NCBI RefSeq assembly: GCF_002278925.1
Contig: NZ_NCJH01000029.1
Coordinates: forward strand, 1 to 34,654
DNA from: Polaromonas sp. 39-63-25
GTDB taxonomy: Bacteria; Pseudomonadota; Gammaproteobacteria; Burkholderiales; Burkholderiaceae_C
Direction of reading: 5' to 3'
Length of the DNA: 34,654 bases
Shown here: positions 32,019 to 34,654 of the stretch, piece after piece
Numbering within the stretch: position 1 is the first letter of the stretch
Layout of the letters: every line of letters begins with the position of its first letter
Notes under the pieces: generated by a model
Databases searched by the model: none
Told to the model about the DNA's origin: nothing
The model's input: the letters and a program-made list of their open reading frames with translations, nothing else
Position numbers and translations under genes: made by a program

Positions 32019-32767
32019 TGAAACACAGTCTGCAATCAGCCCTGCTGACGAAGCCCGTGAAGATCCTTTTGGTCGGCGCGGGCGGAACGGGAAGCAGGAT
32101 GCTGGAGAAGCTGGTGTGCCTGCACAAGGCGCTCAAGGCGAAAGGGCACCCACACGGCTTCGACGTTGTGGTGGTGGATCCTGACACAGTCTCGCCGGCC
32201 AACATTGGCCGACAGGCGTTCTATCCGGGCGACGTAGGCGCATACAAGGCCGACATCCTCGTGACAAGGGCAAACATGGCGCTGGAAGATGCGGTCTGGG
32301 CAAGTTGCGTTGCAAAGCTGGACACGCAGAGTAATCTGTCTGCCTACGACATCGTGATCGGCGCAGTCGATAACCGGGCAGCCCGGCTCGGAATCCTCCG
32401 GGGACTGGAGAACACCATGAGCGGACTCCGCTACTGGATGGACATGGGAAACAGGCGAGCAGACGGCCAGGTCGTCCTCGGACAAGTCAGCAGCCGCCGA
32501 AAGGTGGGTGAGGACAAGTTGAGGCTACCTCATGTAGGCGAGCTCTACCCGGAACTCATCGATCCTGCATTCGAGGATTCTGACGATACGCCATCCTGCT
32601 CATTGGCGGAAGCGCTGGAGAAGCAGAGCCTGTTTATCAATCCAACGCTGGCTGACTTTGCCGGCAACCTGTTGTGGAATCTCTTCACAAAGGGGGAAGT
32701 TGACAGTAATAGTCCGACGAAGGCCGTTCTTGTCGAAGCCGGCGTGACCGGGCAACATGTGAAGTGA
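32015..32767 (+). CDS. PRTRC system ThiF-family E1-like adenylating enzyme
   Basis: This 250-residue protein opens with a Rossmann ATP site, VKILLVGAGGTGSRML (GxGGxGS at 21-27). It continues with VVVVDPDTVSPANIGRQAF (Asp near 55-57, Arg66 and Gln67) and IGAVDNRAARLGI (Asp119), all expected of ThiF/MoeB/E1 enzymes that activate a modifier's C-terminus with ATP. Cys195 in DTPSCSLAEAL is a candidate catalytic cysteine. GGAGG sits eight bases before the ATGATG start, which overlaps the A stop. The last 20 residues (SNSPTKAVLVEAGVTGQHVK) do not look like the end of the family, and an IS66 element follows at once, so the C-terminus may have been replaced. Confidence 0.88.
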   Translation: MMKHSLQSALLTKPVKILLVGAGGTGSRMLEKLVCLHKALKAKGHPHGFDVVVVDPDTVSPANIGRQAFYPGDVGAYKADILVTRANMALEDAVWASCVAKLDTQSNLSAYDIVIGAVDNRAARLGILRGLENTMSGLRYWMDMGNRRADGQVVLGQVSSRRKVGEDKLRLPHVGELYPELIDPAFEDSDDTPSCSLAEALEKQSLFINPTLADFAGNLLWNLFTKGEVDSNSPTKAVLVEAGVTGQHVK

Positions 32768-33167
32768 AGAGTGCGAACCCGGATGGTGTGCACCTAAACG
32801 AAACTTCAAACGCAAACTTCTCAGGCTATGTGAGCAGCCTGGTGCTTCCGTAGCCGCTATCGCGCTGGAACACGGCGTCAATGCGAACTTGGTGTTCAAG
32901 TGGCGGCGAAACCGGCAGCGCTCGGGTGTGGGTGCCGCTGCTGCGAAGTCTGCGGTGCTGCTGCCGGTATGCCTTGAGCAAACCCCAGCGGGCAAGTCTG
33001 CCGAATCCGGGGCGCCGATGGTGGTCAGCGCCGCACCTGTTGCTGCCAGAGCGGAACGCGCAGGCACCATTGAACTGGAGGTTGCCGGCGCGCGGCTGTG
33101 CCTGCGCGGTGCAGTAGACGAAGCGAGCCTGTGCAGCATCCTGCGCGCGCTGCGCCAGACGGCATGA
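32763..33167 (+). pseudogene. tnpA: IS66 tnpA without a visible start codon
   Basis: The frame reads PKRNFKRKLLRLCEQPGAS, then AIALEHGVNANLVFKWRRNR, the helix-turn-helix typical of IS66 TnpA, and ends LCSILRALRQTA before the overlapping tnpB. Upstream of the PKRN segment the frame is closed by stops at 32745 and 32760, with no ATG, GTG or TTG before TTG 32889, which lies after the DNA-binding helix. It may use a non-standard start (for example CTG 32820-32822 is not in frame) or be damaged. The coding part is otherwise normal. Confidence 0.6.
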
Positions 33168-33511
33168 TCGGCCCACGCGCGGGCACGCGGGTGTGGCTGG
33201 CCGCTGGCGTGACGGACATGCGCTGCGGCTTCAATACCTTGGCGGTCAAGGTGCAAACGGCCCTGAGCGAAGACCCGTACTCCGGTCACATCTTCATCTT
33301 CCGCGGACGCCGCGGCGACCTGGTCAAACTACTGTGGAGCGACGGCGACGGCATGTGCCTGCTCGCCAAGCGCCTGGAGCGTGGCCGTTTCGTCTGGCCG
33401 CAGGCCGAGTCCGGCAGCGTGGCGCTTAGTGCTGCACAGCTGTCCATGCTACTGGAGGGCATCGACTGGCGTCGACCGGAACGCACCTGGCAGCCACGCG
33501 CGGCGGCGTAG
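33164..33511 (+). CDS. tnpB: IS66 TnpB accessory protein
   Basis: This 115-residue protein has the IS66 Orf2 hallmarks: GVTDMRCGFNTLAVKVQTAL, HIFIFRGRRGDLVKLLWSDG and CLLAKRLERGRFVWPQ. Its length is full. TnpB helps IS66 transposition by an unknown mechanism. Its ATG overlaps the tnpA stop, so it depends on tnpA translation. Confidence 0.93.
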   Translation: MIGPRAGTRVWLAAGVTDMRCGFNTLAVKVQTALSEDPYSGHIFIFRGRRGDLVKLLWSDGDGMCLLAKRLERGRFVWPQAESGSVALSAAQLSMLLEGIDWRRPERTWQPRAAA

Positions 33512-33563
33512 AAAAATCGAGCTGTATTCGTTGACAGGACATCTCCTATTGTGAGTGTGTGGC

Positions 33564-34654
33564 ATGACGTGCACAGTCATGGGCATGACCTTCGAGGAAC
33601 TTCTTGCCGGCAACGCTGCACTCAGCGGTGAAGTGCAGCGTTCGCAGGAGGCGCTGAAGATCGCGTTGCTGACTATCGACAAGCTCAAGGTCGAGGTGGC
33701 CTATTTGCGGCGCATGAAATATGGACGCTCCAGCGAGCAGCTAGAGCATGCACAGCTTGAACTGGTGGGTGGCCAGGTCGCGCAGCCGGCAGATGCGCCG
33801 ACGCTCAACACCGAGGCTGAAGGGCAAGACAAGTCCAACGTCACGTCCATCGAGGAAGGCCGCAAGAAGCGTCAGGCCAAACAGCGCCCGGGATTGCGCG
33901 AGTTGCCCGAGCACCTGCCGCGGCGCACCGTGGTGCACACGCCGCAGGGTGGCTGCACCTGCGAGGCCTGCGGCAGCGGCCTGCGCGAAATCGGCCAGGA
34001 CGTCTCGGAGGTGTTGGACTACGAGCCCGGCAGCTTCCACGTCGTGCGCCACGTTCGTCCGAAGCTGGCCTGTGCCGGTTGCAGCACGATCAAGCAGGCG
34101 CCGGCGGTCAGCCGCCCGATTGACCGAGGGATGGCCGGCGCCGGACTGCTCGCCCATGTGTTGGTGGGCAAGTACGCCGACCACACGCCTCTGTACCGGC
34201 AGTGCCAGATCTATGCACGCGAAGGTGTGGACCTGCAGCGATCGACCTTGACGGACTGGGTGGGCCAGGCGGCGCGTCTGCTGACGCCGCTGGCCGAAGC
34301 CATCGGACGCTACGTTCTGCGTGCGGACAAGATCCATGGCGATGACACGCCTATCCGGGTGCTCGGGGGTGCGGGCAGCAAGGCGCGCACAGGCCGGCTG
34401 TGGGTTTATGTGCGTGATGACCGGGCCAGTGCCGACACGGCCGCGCCGGCCGTGTGGTTCCAATACTCGGCCAACCGGCGAGGTGAGCACCCGGCGCGGC
34501 ATTTGAGAAACTTCTCGGGCATCCTGCAAGCCGATGCGTTCGCGGGCTATCACCCACTGTATGAAAGTGGCCGGATCGTGGAGGCTGCATGCTGGAGCCA
34601 CGCGCGACGAAAGGTGTGGGACATCCACGAACGCCAGCACAGGTTGACCGGGAC
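33564..34654 (+). CDS. tnpC: IS66 transposase TnpC, 3' truncated by the window
   Basis: This frame of at least 363 residues runs off the end. A coiled-coil start ([20 protein letters not shown]) with [10 protein letters not shown] is followed by a zinc knuckle (CTCEACG...CAGC). The catalytic core has [11 protein letters not shown] (first Asp) and [13 protein letters not shown] (second Asp); the final Glu would lie outside. It belongs to the DDE_Tnp_IS66 family. The start may be ATG 33564, 33579 or 33585; none has a strong ribosome site. The long opposite-strand frame here is a shadow. Confidence 0.92.
   Translation, partial: MTCTVMGMTFEELLAGNAALSGEVQRSQEALKIALLTIDKLKVEVAYLRRMKYGRSSEQLEHAQLELVGGQVAQPADAPTLNTEAEGQDKSNVTSIEEGRKKRQAKQRPGLRELPEHLPRRTVVHTPQGGCTCEACGSGLREIGQDVSEVLDYEPGSFHVVRHVRPKLACAGCSTIKQAPAVSRPIDRGMAGAGLLAHVLVGKYADHTPLYRQCQIYAREGVDLQRSTLTDWVGQAARLLTPLAEAIGRYVLRADKIHGDDTPIRVLGGAGSKARTGRLWVYVRDDRASADTAAPAVWFQYSANRRGEHPARHLRNFSGILQADAFAGYHPLYESGRIVEAACWSHARRKVWDIHERQHRLTG

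Larger units (their letters stand above)
32763..34654 (+). mobile_element. IS66-family transposon, left part
   Basis: Three frames in the order tnpA-tnpB-tnpC, with the tnpA stop and tnpB start overlapping (ATGA), are typical of IS66. The right end lies beyond the window. The left terminal repeat could not be placed; it probably lies within about 100 bases before 32793, possibly inside the annotated 3' end of thiF. Confidence 0.82.

Noticed and set aside
33741-34640. Long minus-strand frame opposite tnpC
   Set aside because: The plus-strand frame has all IS66 motifs; the minus frame has no recognisable domain.

Overview
The window reads as part of a large, mosaic plasmid from a beta-proteobacterium, most likely of the order Burkholderiales. 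The evidence is a fairly high G+C content, a TrfA-type and a Rep_3-type replication initiator, IS21/IS6/IS66-family transposons of the kind common in Comamonadaceae and Burkholderiaceae, and a PRTRC cassette (ParB-Related, ThiF-Related Cassette). No rRNA, tRNA, CRISPR array or ordinary metabolic gene was seen. The assignment is by protein pattern only; no database search was run.

Layout. (1) 1-3900: a lipoprotein gene with a nonsense codon in its signal peptide (minus strand), a YkgJ-type cysteine-cluster protein, and a very long tyrosine recombinase whose start overlaps it. (2) 4000-8560, replicon A: three copies of the perfect palindrome GTTTCAGCGCTGAAAC (candidate parS, one inside parB), an overlapping parA-parB pair, a small convergent gene, short TGCATACT iterons and a Rep_3-like initiator. 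(3) 8579-11073: an IS21-family element cut in its second gene by an intact IS6-family element with no target duplication. (4) 11075-13840, replicon B: a parB gene lacking its 5' end, an origin with about twelve iterons and a perfect DnaA box, trfA, and an intrinsic terminator followed directly by a group II intron 5' fragment. The IS6 copy sits exactly between the two replicons, as expected for a cointegrate or deletion scar.

(5) 14106-22022: accessory plasmid genes. These are a PD-(D/E)XK nuclease-like protein (minus strand), an unknown protein, a four-cysteine metal-binding protein, a membrane-anchored Pro/Ala-rich protein, a bactofilin, a possible ssDNA-binding protein, a TraB-like membrane nitrilase-fold protein and a CoiA-like protein. 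Several start/stop pairs overlap, suggesting one operon from about 16333 to 20883.

(6) 22084-32767: the PRTRC region, with ParB, E, C, F, B, A and ThiF interspersed with four unfamiliar genes and a 21-residue membrane peptide. A, B, C and ThiF look like parts of a ubiquitin-like system: A has a complete JAMM metalloprotease motif, ThiF an E1-type adenylation fold, B a candidate E2-like cysteine, and C a small beta-grasp-type protein that here carries an unusual C-terminal extension. Four transcription units in this region share a promoter of the form TTGC-N2-17 bp-(-10) and a structured 5' leader of about 105-120 nt ending in a hairpin that can hide the Shine-Dalgarno sequence. This repeated leader is the strongest candidate for an undescribed element.

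(7) 32763-34654: an IS66-family transposon abutting thiF and running off the end of the window; its first gene has no visible start codon.
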